Shown one piece after another: positions 33,449 to 42,647 of a stretch of DNA of 64,000 nt. The notes under the pieces are model-generated. The model saw only the letters and a program-made list of their open reading frames with translations, was not told the DNA's origin and made no database searches. The stretch comes from Sphingomonas sp. DG1-23 (GTDB taxonomy: Bacteria > Pseudomonadota > Alphaproteobacteria > Sphingomonadales > Sphingomonadaceae). The stretch is taken from positions 62,001 to 126,000 of the forward strand of contig NZ_JAVAMA010000002.1 of NCBI RefSeq assembly GCF_030730875.1, given 5' to 3'. Numbering within the stretch: position 1 is the first letter of the stretch; each line of letters opens with the position of its first letter. A program made the position numbers and the translations under genes.

Positions 33449-34512
33449 ACGCGCCGCTGCTGGCGCGGCCGATCGGACTGCGCGTCGCCGACCTGGGGGA
33501 CGCGAACGAGTGCGCGCGGATCGCCGCCTGGGTGCAGGAGCATCCCGAGGGCTCGCCGTTTCATCTGCCGGCGTGGAGCGTCGCGGTGGCGCGCGGTTGC
33601 GGCCAGAAGAGCCATTATCTGCTCGCCGAGCACGGCAATGGCGATCTGGCCGGATTGCTGCCGCTGACCGAGATGCACTCGCCGCTGTTCGGCCGGGCGC
33701 TGGTCTCTTCGGGGTTCGGTGTCGGTGGAGGGATTCTTGCCGACAATGACGCTGTCGTAGCCGAACTGGCCGAAGCGGCCTGGGCGCTGGCGGGTCGGCT
33801 GAGTTGTCCGACGGTCGAGCTGCGCGGGGGCGCGCATCCGGGCAACGCATGGTATGCCGACGAGGACACTTATCTGGGTTTCACGCGCGATCTGGCGGCC
33901 GACGACGAGGCCGAATTGCTCGCGATCCCGCGCAAGCAGCGCGCCGAGGTACGTCGGTCGATGGGCAACGACCTCGAAATCCATGCGGGCAGCGCCGATG
34001 CGACGGCGCATTACGCCATCTATGCCGAATCGGTGCGCAATCTCGGCACGCCGGTATTTCCGCGCGCATTGTTCGCCGAAGTGCTGCGCGAGTTCGGCGA
34101 GGCGGCCGATCTGCTGACCGTGCGGCATCGGGACGAGGCGGTGGCGAGCGTGCTGAGCCTGTATTGGAAAGGGACCGTCTATCCCTATTGGGGCGGCGGG
34201 ACCGATGCGGCGCGGGGCTTGCGCGCCAATGATGCGATGTATTTTGCGCTGATGCGCCACGCGCGCGAACGCGGGTGCACCCGCTTCGATTTCGGCCGGT
34301 CCAAGGCGGGGACGGGCGCGGCGGCGTTCAAGAAGAATTGGGGGTTCGAGCCCCGGCCGCTCCGCTATTTCACCCGCGCGCCGGACGGCGTGGCGGCGCG
34401 CAAGATCAATCCGCTCGATCCGAGGTTCAGCCTGCAGGTGCGCGCGTGGAAGCGCATGCCGCTCTGGGCGGCGAACCGGCTCGGCCCGTGGATCGCGCAG
34501 GGGCTCGGCTGA
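33445..34512 (+). CDS. FemAB-family XrtA/PEP-CTERM-associated protein
   Basis: 355 residues, two GNAT-like halves as in FemAB peptidyltransferases (E-H-P-E-G-S-P-F-H-L-P-A-W near residue 35; F-G-R-S-K-A-G-T-G-A-A-A-F-K-K-N-W-G-F near 285). FemAB proteins transfer aminoacyl groups; here one could decorate the polysaccharide with the amine or amino acid produced by the ligase/decarboxylase/carrier set, which is inference. GTG start chosen because it makes the GTGA overlap with the deacetylase gene. Confidence 0.88.
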   Translation: MNAPLLARPIGLRVADLGDANECARIAAWVQEHPEGSPFHLPAWSVAVARGCGQKSHYLLAEHGNGDLAGLLPLTEMHSPLFGRALVSSGFGVGGGILADNDAVVAELAEAAWALAGRLSCPTVELRGGAHPGNAWYADEDTYLGFTRDLAADDEAELLAIPRKQRAEVRRSMGNDLEIHAGSADATAHYAIYAESVRNLGTPVFPRALFAEVLREFGEAADLLTVRHRDEAVASVLSLYWKGTVYPYWGGGTDAARGLRANDAMYFALMRHARERGCTRFDFGRSKAGTGAAAFKKNWGFEPRPLRYFTRAPDGVAARKINPLDPRFSLQVRAWKRMPLWAANRLGPWIAQGLG

Positions 34513-35708
34513 TGGGGGACATACTTTTCCTCGCGCACCGCGTGCCGTATCCGCCCGATCGCGGCGATAAGATCCGCAGCTTCCACATGCTCCGGCATCT
34601 GGCCGCACGGCGGCGCGTCCATCTCGCCGCCTTTGCCGACGATCCGCGCGACATGGACCGTCCCGAGCTGGCGGCGGTCACCGCCAGCCGGGCGATCGTG
34701 CGGCGGTCGAAATCGCAGGCGGTGGCGGGACTGCAGGCGCTGGCGTCGGGGCGCCCGCTGTCGCTGACGGCGTTCGACCACGCGGCGATGCGGCGGGCGG
34801 TGGCGGAGATGCTGGCACGCGAGGCGATCGATACGATCTTCGTCTTCTCGAGCCAGATGGCGCAATATCTGCCTGCCGAGGGCGGGCAGCGCGTGATCAT
34901 GGATTTCGTCGACATGGATTCGGCCAAGTTCGCTGCCTATGCGACCGCGGCGAAGGGCCCGATGCGCTGGATCTATGCGCGTGAGGCCCGGCTGCTGATG
35001 GCGGCCGAGGCGGCGATCGCGGCGCGCGCCGACGCCAGCCTGTTCGTGAGCGAGGCCGAAGCCGGGCTGTTCCGCCGATCGACCGGAGCCGAGGCGCACG
35101 CGATCGAGAACGGCATCGACACGGCGCATTTCGACCCCTCGGCGCCGTTCGCGCAGGTGGAGGCGGGGCCGGGGCTGATCGTCTTCACCGGACAGATGGA
35201 CTATCGGCCCAATGTCGAGGCGGTGACGTGGTTTGTCGACGCGATCCTGCCGCGGGTGCAGGCGGCGCATCCCCGTGCGCAGTTCGCGATCGTCGGACGC
35301 AACCCCACCGATGCGGTGCGCGCGCTCGCCCGCCGCGACGGCGTGGTGGTGACCGGCGAAGTCGACGATGTGCGCGGCTGGCTCGCCGCGGCCGCATTGG
35401 TGGTGGCGCCGCTCAAGCTGGCACGCGGCATCCAGAACAAGGTGCTCGAGGCGATGGCGATGGCGCGGCCGGTGGTCGCCTCGGCGGCGGCGGCGGAAGG
35501 TATCGACCATAAGGGCACGATTGCCGTCGGCGAGACCGAGGCGGGGATGATCGAGGCAGTGACCTTGCTGCTCGGCGACCCGCAGAGCGCGCTCGAACTT
35601 GGGCGGGATGCGCGCGCGCGGGTGATCGCGCGCTATGGCTGGGACGCGCGGCTGGCGCCGCTCGATGCGTTTGTCGGTTTCCCGCCGCGCCTCGGAGAGG
35701 CCGCATGA
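34512..35708 (+). CDS. TIGR03087-type XrtA-system glycosyltransferase
   Basis: 398 residues of the GT4 family. N-terminal motif L-A-H-R-V-P-Y-P-P-D-R-G-D-K-I-R with the Gly-rich donor loop. The C-terminal domain has F-T-G-Q-M-D-Y-R-P-N-V-E-A and the retaining-enzyme E-x7-E region around R-G-I-Q-N-K-V-L-E-A-M-A-M. This opening motif is typical of the glycosyltransferase fixed to XrtA loci. Start overlaps the previous stop by one base; the stop overlaps the exosortase start by four. Confidence 0.92.
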   Translation: MGDILFLAHRVPYPPDRGDKIRSFHMLRHLAARRRVHLAAFADDPRDMDRPELAAVTASRAIVRRSKSQAVAGLQALASGRPLSLTAFDHAAMRRAVAEMLAREAIDTIFVFSSQMAQYLPAEGGQRVIMDFVDMDSAKFAAYATAAKGPMRWIYAREARLLMAAEAAIAARADASLFVSEAEAGLFRRSTGAEAHAIENGIDTAHFDPSAPFAQVEAGPGLIVFTGQMDYRPNVEAVTWFVDAILPRVQAAHPRAQFAIVGRNPTDAVRALARRDGVVVTGEVDDVRGWLAAAALVVAPLKLARGIQNKVLEAMAMARPVVASAAAAEGIDHKGTIAVGETEAGMIEAVTLLLGDPQSALELGRDARARVIARYGWDARLAPLDAFVGFPPRLGEAA

Positions 35709-37237
35709 CCGTGGCGGTACCGCAAAGCGATTTTGCCCGCGGCGCGGCGAAGTTCGACGCGCGCTGGAAGCGTCACGCGGCGATCCTCGCCGGCGCCTGG
35801 GCGGTGCTGTTGCTGCTCTTTCGTCAAGACGCACGCGATCTCGCGACGATCTATTGGACCAACACCACTTTCGGGCATTGCCTGTTCATCGCGCCGGTGA
35901 TCGGCTGGCTGGTCTGGCAGCGGCGCAGCGGGCTGGCGCTGGTGGCGCCGCAGGGCTGGTGGCCGGGGCTGGCTGTGGTCGCCGCCGGCGGGCTCGGCTG
36001 GTTGCTCGGCGATGCCGCGGGAGTCGCTTTGTTTCGCCATGCCGGACTGGTGCTGATGGTGCAGGGCGCCGTCGTGAGCGTGCTCGGCCCGAATGTGAGC
36101 CGGGCGCTGCTCTTCCCGATCGCGTACATGGTCTTTCTGGTACCGTTCGGCGATTTTCTCGAAGCGCCGTTGCAGACGATCACCGTGGCGATGGTAATGC
36201 CATTGCTCCATCTGTTCGGGGTGCCGGCCAGTGTCGACGGTGTGCTGATCACGACGTCGAACGGCTATTTCGAAGTGGCCGAGGCGTGTTCGGGCGCCAA
36301 GTTCGTGATCGCAATGATCGCCTTCGGCACGCTCGTCGCCAATGTCTGCTACGTCTCGTGGAGTCGTCGGGCCGCGTTCCTCGCGGTGGCGTTGGTCGTG
36401 CCGGTGCTCGCCAACGGGCTGCGCGCTTTCGGGACGATCTATGCCGCATGGTGGACCTCGGTCGAGGCGGCGACGGGGATGGACCATATCGTCTATGGCT
36501 GGGTGTTCTTCGCCGCAGTGATGGCGGCGGTGCTGGCGATCGGCTGGAAAGGGTTCGACCGCGATCCCGATGCCGCGTGGTTCGACCCGCTGCGGCTGCA
36601 GACGCCGGTGCGGCGGCGCGCCGATGCCCTGGTTATGACGCTGCTCGCGCTCACCGTGGCGAGCCTGTTCCTCGGCTGGTCGGGGCTGATCGCCGCGCGC
36701 ACGGCTCCGCTGCCGGCGAAAGTCGAACTGCCCGAGCTTGCCGGCTGGCACCGCGTCGGCGGCAGCACGATCGCGCCATGGTCGCCCCATTATCCGGGCG
36801 CCGACCACTTGTTGATCGGCCACTATGCCGACGCGCAAGGCCGCGCCGTGGACCTTGCGGTGGCGGTCTATGCGAGCCAGCACGAAGGCAAGGAACTGGT
36901 CGGCTTCGGCATCGGCGCGATCCGCGAGAACGACCGCTGGGTGCGCATCGCCGACCTGCCCGATCTCTCCGGCGGTCACGCGCTGCGCATGACCGGTCCC
37001 GCGCGGGTGGAACGCGTGACGGTTAGTTGGTACCGCGTCGGCGGAACGCTGACCGGGAGCGACAAACGCGTGAAGATCGAGACGCTGAAAACCAAGTTGC
37101 TGGGGGGAAATCAGGCCGCGGTGGCCGTTCTGGTATCGGCCGAGCAAGGGCCGGACGGTGCTCCGGTGGCGATCGAGGATTTCCTGCGCGCGCTCGGGCC
37201 CGTGGACGCGTTCGCCGACCGCATGGCCGGCCGCTGA
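35705..37237 (+). CDS. xrtA: Exosortase A with EpsI-like C-terminal domain
   Basis: 510 residues. The first 300 are a multi-span exosortase with the catalytic set Cys195 (E-A-C-S-G), Arg240 (N-G-L-R-A-F) and His261 (M-D-H-I-V-Y-G). It cleaves PEP-CTERM sorting signals in the inner membrane. After a last helix near residue 312 comes a periplasmic EpsI/DUF3485-type domain (A-P-W-S-P-H-Y-P-G-A-D-H near 360; V-S-W-Y-R-V-G-G near 440), which in some bacteria is a separate gene. No PEP-CTERM substrate was seen in this window. Confidence 0.93.
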   Translation: MTVAVPQSDFARGAAKFDARWKRHAAILAGAWAVLLLLFRQDARDLATIYWTNTTFGHCLFIAPVIGWLVWQRRSGLALVAPQGWWPGLAVVAAGGLGWLLGDAAGVALFRHAGLVLMVQGAVVSVLGPNVSRALLFPIAYMVFLVPFGDFLEAPLQTITVAMVMPLLHLFGVPASVDGVLITTSNGYFEVAEACSGAKFVIAMIAFGTLVANVCYVSWSRRAAFLAVALVVPVLANGLRAFGTIYAAWWTSVEAATGMDHIVYGWVFFAAVMAAVLAIGWKGFDRDPDAAWFDPLRLQTPVRRRADALVMTLLALTVASLFLGWSGLIAARTAPLPAKVELPELAGWHRVGGSTIAPWSPHYPGADHLLIGHYADAQGRAVDLAVAVYASQHEGKELVGFGIGAIRENDRWVRIADLPDLSGGHALRMTGPARVERVTVSWYRVGGTLTGSDKRVKIETLKTKLLGGNQAAVAVLVSAEQGPDGAPVAIEDFLRALGPVDAFADRMAGR

Positions 37238-37238
37238 C

Positions 37239-39131
37239 ATGTGCGGCATCGCGGGGCTCTATTACCCCGCCATAGCGAAACCTGTCGATCCGGCGCGCAT
37301 CGTCCAGATGCGCGACGCGCTCGCGCATCGCGGGCCCGACGGGGCAGGGGTATGGACTGCGCCCGGGGTGGGGCTCGGCCATCGCCGGCTGTCGATCATC
37401 GATCTCGAAGGCGGCGTCCAGCCGATGGCGACGCCGGACCAGAGCGTGGTCGTCACCTATAATGGCGAGATCTACAATTTCCGCGAGGTGCGCGCCGAGC
37501 TGGAGGCGAAGGGCGCACGGTTCCAGACCGAGAGCGACACCGAGGTCTTGCTTCACGGCTGGCGGGCCTGGGGCCCGGGGATGCTCGAAAAGCTGAACGG
37601 GATGTTCGCCTTCGCGCTCTACGATGGCGACAAGCAGAGCCTGTTCCTTGCGCGCGACCGGTTCGGGGTGAAGCCTTTGGTCTATACCAAGCTCGCCGAC
37701 GGGGCGGTGGCGTTCGCGTCGGAGATCAAAGGCCTGTTGGCGCATCCCCTGTTCCGGCGGCGGCCGGATTTCCGTGCGGTCGAGGATTATCTCGGCCTCG
37801 GCTATGTACCCGACGATTCTTCGCTGTTGGTGGGAGTCAAGAAACTGCCCGCGGGGCATTTCCTGCTGCTCCAGCGCGGCAAGCGCATGCCGCAGCCGGT
37901 GCGCTGGTGGGACGTGGATTTCTCCAACCGCGCCGCCGGCAAGGTCCGAGATCTCGAGGTCGAGCTGATCGAGCGGATGCGTGCCGCGGTGCGCGCGCGG
38001 ATGATCGCCGACGTGCCGTTGGGCGCGTTCCTCTCGGGCGGCGTCGACAGCAGCGCGGTGGTCGCGCTGATGGCCGAGGCGAGCAAGGCTGCGGTCAAGA
38101 CCTGCACGATCGGTTTCGACGAGGCGGGGCATGACGAGACCAGCCATGCCGCGCTGATCGCCGAGCGTTTCGCCACCAGCCATCGCACCCGGCGGGTGGG
38201 TGCCGACGACTTCGCGTTGATCGATACCTTGGTCACGGCATTCGACGAGCCTTTCGCCGATGCCTCGGCGCTTCCTACCTATCGGGTGTGCGAGCTGGCG
38301 CGCGAGACGGTGACGGTGGCGCTCTCGGGCGATGGCGCGGACGAGGCGCTGGCGGGGTATCGCCGCTACAAATTCTTCGCCGCCGAAGAACGGATGCGTG
38401 GGCTGCTGCCCGAGAAGTTTCGTGCCAATGTGTTCGGATCCCTGGGCCGTATCTATCCCAAGGCGGATTGGGCGCCGCGGGCGTTCCGGGCGAAGACCAC
38501 CTTGCTCGCGCTTGCCGAGAATGGCGAGTTCGCCTATCCCCGGGCGGTCGGCGTCACCACGCCCGAACTGCGCGATCGGCTCTACACCAGCGCGGCGAAG
38601 CATATTCTGGCGGGCCACAGCGCCGAGCAGCGCTATGTCGACGCGATGCGCCGGGCGCCGGCGCGCGACGGCCTCGATCGGGCGCAATATGCCGATATCC
38701 AGCACTGGCTTCCCGGCGACATCCTGACCAAGGTCGATCGTACCAGCATGGCGGTGAGCCTCGAGGCGCGCGAGCCGTTGCTCGACTATCGGCTGGTCGA
38801 GTTCGCGGCGACCTTGCCGCCGTCGCTGCGGATCAAGGCGGGGCAGGGCAAGTGGCTGATGAAGAAGGCGCTCGAGCCGTATCTGCCGAAGGAGATCCTC
38901 TATCGCCCCAAAATGGGGTTCGTGACGCCGATCAGCGCGTGGTTCCGCAACGCGCTGGCCGACGAGGCGGCCGGGCTGGCGCGATCACGCGTGCTCGCCG
39001 GCACCGGCTGGTTCGAACCGGCGGCGATCGAGAAGCTGGCGGCCGAGCACAAGGCTGGACGCGCGGAACACGGCCGGACCTTGTGGCAGCTGCTGATGCT
39101 CGAACGCAGCCTCGAGCGGCTGTTCGGATGA
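37239..39131 (+). CDS. XrtA/PEP-CTERM amidotransferase (AsnB-like)
   Basis: 630 residues. Cys2 nucleophile (M-C-G-I-A-G) of a class II glutamine amidotransferase domain, then an asparagine-synthetase ATP-pyrophosphatase domain with S-G-G-V-D-S-S and L-S-G-D-G-A-D-E. It uses glutamine and ATP to amidate a carboxylate, most likely on a sugar acid or acyl group of the polysaccharide. Last gene of the XrtA run and one base after the exosortase stop. Confidence 0.92.
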   Translation: MCGIAGLYYPAIAKPVDPARIVQMRDALAHRGPDGAGVWTAPGVGLGHRRLSIIDLEGGVQPMATPDQSVVVTYNGEIYNFREVRAELEAKGARFQTESDTEVLLHGWRAWGPGMLEKLNGMFAFALYDGDKQSLFLARDRFGVKPLVYTKLADGAVAFASEIKGLLAHPLFRRRPDFRAVEDYLGLGYVPDDSSLLVGVKKLPAGHFLLLQRGKRMPQPVRWWDVDFSNRAAGKVRDLEVELIERMRAAVRARMIADVPLGAFLSGGVDSSAVVALMAEASKAAVKTCTIGFDEAGHDETSHAALIAERFATSHRTRRVGADDFALIDTLVTAFDEPFADASALPTYRVCELARETVTVALSGDGADEALAGYRRYKFFAAEERMRGLLPEKFRANVFGSLGRIYPKADWAPRAFRAKTTLLALAENGEFAYPRAVGVTTPELRDRLYTSAAKHILAGHSAEQRYVDAMRRAPARDGLDRAQYADIQHWLPGDILTKVDRTSMAVSLEAREPLLDYRLVEFAATLPPSLRIKAGQGKWLMKKALEPYLPKEILYRPKMGFVTPISAWFRNALADEAAGLARSRVLAGTGWFEPAAIEKLAAEHKAGRAEHGRTLWQLLMLERSLERLFG

Positions 39132-39183
39132 CCTTTCGACGGCGCCGTTGCGAACCGCGGGCGTGCGTGTGAGAGTAGGTCGA

Positions 39184-40020
39184 ATGACCGCAGCCCGCCC
39201 CAATTACGATTATGCCTATAGCCTCGCGCGGGCGTTCGGCGGCGCGATCATCTTCGCGTTGCCGTTGTTGATGACGATGGAGATGTGGTCGATCGGGCTC
39301 TACGTCCATCCGCTGCGCCTGCTGCTGTTCATCGCCGCAAATTTCCTCGTGCTGGTCTTGCTGTCGCGCTTCGGCGGATTCGAGCGGACCTCGAACCTTC
39401 GCGAGGATTTGCTCGATGCGTTTGCCGCTTATGCGGTGGGGATGATCTCGTCGGCGGCGATCCTCGGAATATTCGGGCTGCTCTCCGCCGATATGGCACT
39501 CGACGAGCTGGTCGGGATGATCGCGATCCAGGCGGTGCCCGGCAGCTTCGGCGCTATGATCGCGCGCAAGCAATTGACCGGGGGCGATCCGGAAGAGGAT
39601 GAAGACGAGGAGAAAGCGGCGCGCTCGGCGGGCTATGCCGGGCAATTGTTCCTGATGCTGGCGGGGGCGCTGTTCCTCGCCTTCAACGTCGCGCCGACCG
39701 AGGAGATGATCCTGATCGGTTACAAGATGGGGCCGTGGCAGACTCTGATGCTGATGCTGGCGTCGATGCTGCTGCTCCATTTGCTGGTGTTCGCGGTGGG
39801 CTTTGCCGGTCAGGAGGACGCTCCCGAAGGCTATGGCGTGCTGCGGCGATTCCTCGTCTTCACCGTGCCCGGCTATGCGATCGCGCTGGCGGTGAGCCTG
39901 TACGTGCTGTGGACCTTCGGCCGGGTGGACGGGAACGCGTTGTCCGCCGTCGCGGGAACGATGGTCGTGCTGGGCTTCCCGGCTGCGATCGGCGCGGCGA
40001 TCGCGCGGCTGGTGGTTTAG
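39184..40020 (+). CDS. TIGR02587-type integral membrane protein
   Basis: 278 residues with about seven or eight membrane helices and an acidic cytoplasmic loop (G-D-P-E-E-D-E-D-E-E-K). Size, topology and the following single-span gene match the TIGR02587/TIGR02588 pair found in Rhizobiales and Sphingomonadales. Function is unknown. ATG 39184 follows AGTAGG; the frame is open further up without a ribosome site. Confidence 0.82.
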   Translation: MTAARPNYDYAYSLARAFGGAIIFALPLLMTMEMWSIGLYVHPLRLLLFIAANFLVLVLLSRFGGFERTSNLREDLLDAFAAYAVGMISSAAILGIFGLLSADMALDELVGMIAIQAVPGSFGAMIARKQLTGGDPEEDEDEEKAARSAGYAGQLFLMLAGALFLAFNVAPTEEMILIGYKMGPWQTLMLMLASMLLLHLLVFAVGFAGQEDAPEGYGVLRRFLVFTVPGYAIALAVSLYVLWTFGRVDGNALSAVAGTMVVLGFPAAIGAAIARLVV

Positions 40021-40030
40021 GAGCGCATTC

Positions 40031-40432
40031 ATGGCACCCAACAAGAAGCAGCCGGTATCGACGCCGGCGCTCGAGTGGATCGCGGCCGGGCTTGGGCTGG
40101 CAGCGATCCTGTTCGTCGGCGTGGTGATCGGGCGCGAAGCGCTGACCGGCGAGCCGGACCAGCTTCCCTCGCTGGAAGTGCATGCCACGCGCATCGTGCC
40201 CAACGCCGCGGGATTCGTGGTCGAGTTCGAAGTGGTCAACCATGCGAGCGGGACCGCGGCGGCGGTGGCGATCGAGGGGCAGCTCGGCCCGGAGGCGCGC
40301 CCGGTCGAGACCAGCAGCGCGACGCTCGATTATGTCGCGGGCAATGCGCGCGGGCAGGGCGGGCTGTTCTTCAGGCACGATCCGCGCGCGCAGCCGCTCG
40401 CGCTCAGGGCGCTGGGGTTCCAGACGCCCTGA
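40031..40432 (+). CDS. TIGR02588-type membrane-anchored protein
   Basis: 133 residues with one membrane helix (about 17-35) and a small beta-rich periplasmic domain (F-V-V-E-F-E-V-V-N-H-A-S-G-T-A-A). Ten bases downstream of its TIGR02587-type partner. The two likely form a complex; function unknown. GGAGCG precedes the ATG. Confidence 0.82.
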   Translation: MAPNKKQPVSTPALEWIAAGLGLAAILFVGVVIGREALTGEPDQLPSLEVHATRIVPNAAGFVVEFEVVNHASGTAAAVAIEGQLGPEARPVETSSATLDYVAGNARGQGGLFFRHDPRAQPLALRALGFQTP

Positions 40433-40435
40433 GAT

Positions 40436-40864
40436 CTAGTGCCAGATCGCCATTCCCGCATGCAGGGTCAGCGCCACCAGAGCGAGCGTCGACAGCACGA
40501 ACAGGACGAAGCGCACCGCGACCTTGTTGAAGGTCGCCTGGACGAGGCTGTGGAGCACCCGCAGCCCGACATAGGCCCATGCGATCCACGCGTTGACCCC
40601 GTCGCCGCTGCCGAGCAGCGCGTGCGTGAGGCAGATCGCGTAGAACAAGGTCGGCTGTTCCATCAGATGGATGTAATTGTGCGCCTTCCACTGCACCTGC
40701 GGCGGCAGCACCCTGTCGGCATCGCTGGCCTTGGTGCCGGTCAGCTTGGTAAGGTCGACGCCTGCCGCGCGCATCGCGGGAAGACGAGTCAGCATCATCC
40801 ACACGAGCATGACGAGCGACCAAGCGACGAGCGCCACGACGGGCGCGAGAATCTGGCTGTGCAT
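40436..40864 (-). CDS. MAPEG-family membrane protein
   Basis: 142 residues, four helices with the MAPEG pattern A-H-N-Y-I-H-L-M-E-Q-P-T-L-F-Y in the second helix region, the glutathione/eicosanoid-type membrane enzyme family. Enzyme activity in bacteria is generally unproven. Convergent with the TIGR02588-type gene, three bases apart. ATG 40864 starts a clean first helix. Confidence 0.85.
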   Translation of the reverse strand: MHSQILAPVVALVAWSLVMLVWMMLTRLPAMRAAGVDLTKLTGTKASDADRVLPPQVQWKAHNYIHLMEQPTLFYAICLTHALLGSGDGVNAWIAWAYVGLRVLHSLVQATFNKVAVRFVLFVLSTLALVALTLHAGMAIWH

Positions 40865-40924
40865 TCGGGGTCCCCTCCGATTGTGGCGCAAGGCTGCCGC
40901 AATTGGTTCGGAAATGCAACGGAC

Positions 40925-41902
40925 CTAGTGCTTGGCGGTCCAGCGCGCGAAGACGTCGGGCCACAGGCGGCCGGGCGAGTCCGCGGGCAGATGGAGCGTG
41001 CCGAAGCCGTGTCCGCCTTTCTCGAAGATATGCGCCTCGACCGGCACGTTCGCGGCGCGGCACTTCTCGATCGTCAACAGCGTTTGCGCGACCGGCACGG
41101 TGCCGTCGTCGACGGCGTGGACGAGGAAGATCGGCGGCGTCCCGGCGGTGATCCGGTCGCTGGTCTCGTAGCGGGCGAGGAGCGCGGGATCCTGGCTGTC
41201 GCCGAGCAGCATTCCCGCCGAGCGGCTGTTCAGGCCGGCGGTGCTGAACGAGACGACCGGATAGACCAGCCCGGCATAAGACGGACGCGCGCTCTGCCGG
41301 TCGGCGGCATCGACCGGTGCGTAGACGCGATCGTCATGGCCGACCGCCAGCGAGGCGCCGAGATGTCCGCCGGCGGAGAAGCCGCAAATGCCGAGCTTTG
41401 CCGGATCCACGCCATATTTGCCGGCGTTGGCGCGGATCAGCCGCATCGCGCGTTGCGCGTCCTGCAACGGCACGTCGGCGCGGTTGGCCCAGCCTTCGCC
41501 GGGCAGGCGATAGGCGAGGACGAAGACGGTGATGCCATGCGGCGTCAGCGCCCTAGCGACGTCGATCCCTTCATTCTCGACCGAGACGAAGCCATAGCCG
41601 CCGCCGGGGATCGACAGCACCGCGCGGCCATCGGGCTTGGCCGGACGGTAGACTCCGACCATCGGCTCCGAGACGCCGCGCAACCACAACTCCTTGAAGC
41701 TGCCGTTGATCGTGAAATCGTTCTTCGGGAGCGGGGTCGGTGCGCCGGGGGGCGTGCCGGGCCATAGCTTGAAATGCTCGCGCGGCGGCCAGGCGGCAGT
41801 GCCGGTGCCGAGGACATAGGGGGTGGCGTCCTGGGCTTTTGCGCCGGTCGCGAGCGTGAGTCCGATTGCGCCCCCGATCAGGGTGCGGCGGTCGATCGGC
41901 AT
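40925..41902 (-). CDS. Exported alpha/beta-hydrolase (BD-FAE/acetylxylan-esterase-like)
   Basis: 325 residues. The N-terminus D-R-R-T-L-I-G-G-A-I-G-L-T-L-A-T-G-A-K-A resembles a Tat-type signal (a twin Arg followed by a hydrophobic stretch and A-x-A). Oxyanion region S-I-P-G-G-G-Y-G, nucleophile elbow G-F-S-A-G-G-H, and C-terminal H-A-V-D-D-G-T-V-P and G-G-H-G-F-G complete the triad. Likely deacetylates or de-esterifies a plant or microbial polysaccharide outside the cytoplasm. The next 230 bases to the HxlR gene hold no other frame I can support. Confidence 0.87.
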   Translation of the reverse strand: MPIDRRTLIGGAIGLTLATGAKAQDATPYVLGTGTAAWPPREHFKLWPGTPPGAPTPLPKNDFTINGSFKELWLRGVSEPMVGVYRPAKPDGRAVLSIPGGGYGFVSVENEGIDVARALTPHGITVFVLAYRLPGEGWANRADVPLQDAQRAMRLIRANAGKYGVDPAKLGICGFSAGGHLGASLAVGHDDRVYAPVDAADRQSARPSYAGLVYPVVSFSTAGLNSRSAGMLLGDSQDPALLARYETSDRITAGTPPIFLVHAVDDGTVPVAQTLLTIEKCRAANVPVEAHIFEKGGHGFGTLHLPADSPGRLWPDVFARWTAKH

Positions 41903-42134
41903 TCCAATCCTCTCCCTTTTAGTCGGGCTGATCCTACCCCCCGGTTGGATTCGCGCCCGCAAATTTCACTATTTTCACGGCGAACGTGAAATTCCGTTTC
42001 GTCCTCCCGAAACTTTGTGTCGTCGCGAGGCGGATTCGGCTTCCTACAAATGCCATCGAACCTCGCCTCGAGCATAGCGGGTTTCCGACTTGTAGGACAG
42101 CGCGCGCGTGGGACGAAGAAGCGGCACGGTGCAG

Positions 42135-42545
42135 TCAGCCAGAAGCACGTCCGTCAAATACGCTGCGTGCGGCCTCGATCCGCTGTATATTGGCCTCGGC
42201 CCAGAGCCAGACGCCGCAAAAGGCGGCGGCGAGGGTCACGCCCAGCTCGGTGAGGCGATACTCCACGTGCGGCGGGATCACCGGATGCACCGTGCGCTCG
42301 ACCAGCCCGTCCCGCTCCATCTGGCGCAACGTCTGGGTGAGCATCTTCTGGCTGATCCCCGCGACGAGCCTGCCGATCTGGGTGAAGCGCAAATGCTCAT
42401 AGCCGGCGAGTTCCTCGAGGATCAGCATCGTCCATTTGTCGGCTATGCGGCCGATCACGTCGGTGACGAGCGCGTCCACGCGGGGATCGCTTGCCTCGGG
42501 CCATGGTTTTTGCCGGACCGGGGGCAAGGAAGCGGATTTCGCCAA
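42135..42545 (-). CDS. HxlR-family transcriptional regulator
   Basis: 136 residues. Winged helix with the HxlR pattern I-A-D-K-W-T-M-L-I-L-E-E-L, F-T-Q-I-G-R-L-V-A-G-I-S-Q-K-M-L-T-Q-T-L-R and wing H-P-V-I-P-P-H-V-E-Y. No ATG is available in a suitable place; TTG 42545 follows GGAGAG by six bases and is the likely start. Divergent from the SDR gene, which it probably controls, often in response to electrophiles. Confidence 0.87.
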   Translation of the reverse strand: MAKSASLPPVRQKPWPEASDPRVDALVTDVIGRIADKWTMLILEELAGYEHLRFTQIGRLVAGISQKMLTQTLRQMERDGLVERTVHPVIPPHVEYRLTELGVTLAAAFCGVWLWAEANIQRIEAARSVFDGRASG

Positions 42546-42647
42546 ATTACACTCTCCGTACGGTATGTATAAATCTTTTCGGTGCCTTCTTACCTGCGGA
42601 GAGTATCGGCCTAGATCGTTCGCGGCAACCCGGAAGGAGCAATTGCG
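42546..42647. promoter_or_regulatory. Divergent HxlR/SDR control region
   Basis: 102 bases between the two start codons. It contains the 8-base palindrome CCGTACGG (42556-42563) close to the hxlR ribosome site and an AT-rich patch (GTATGTATAAATC, 42563-42575) that could hold a -10 box. The palindrome is a candidate operator. Confidence 0.45.
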
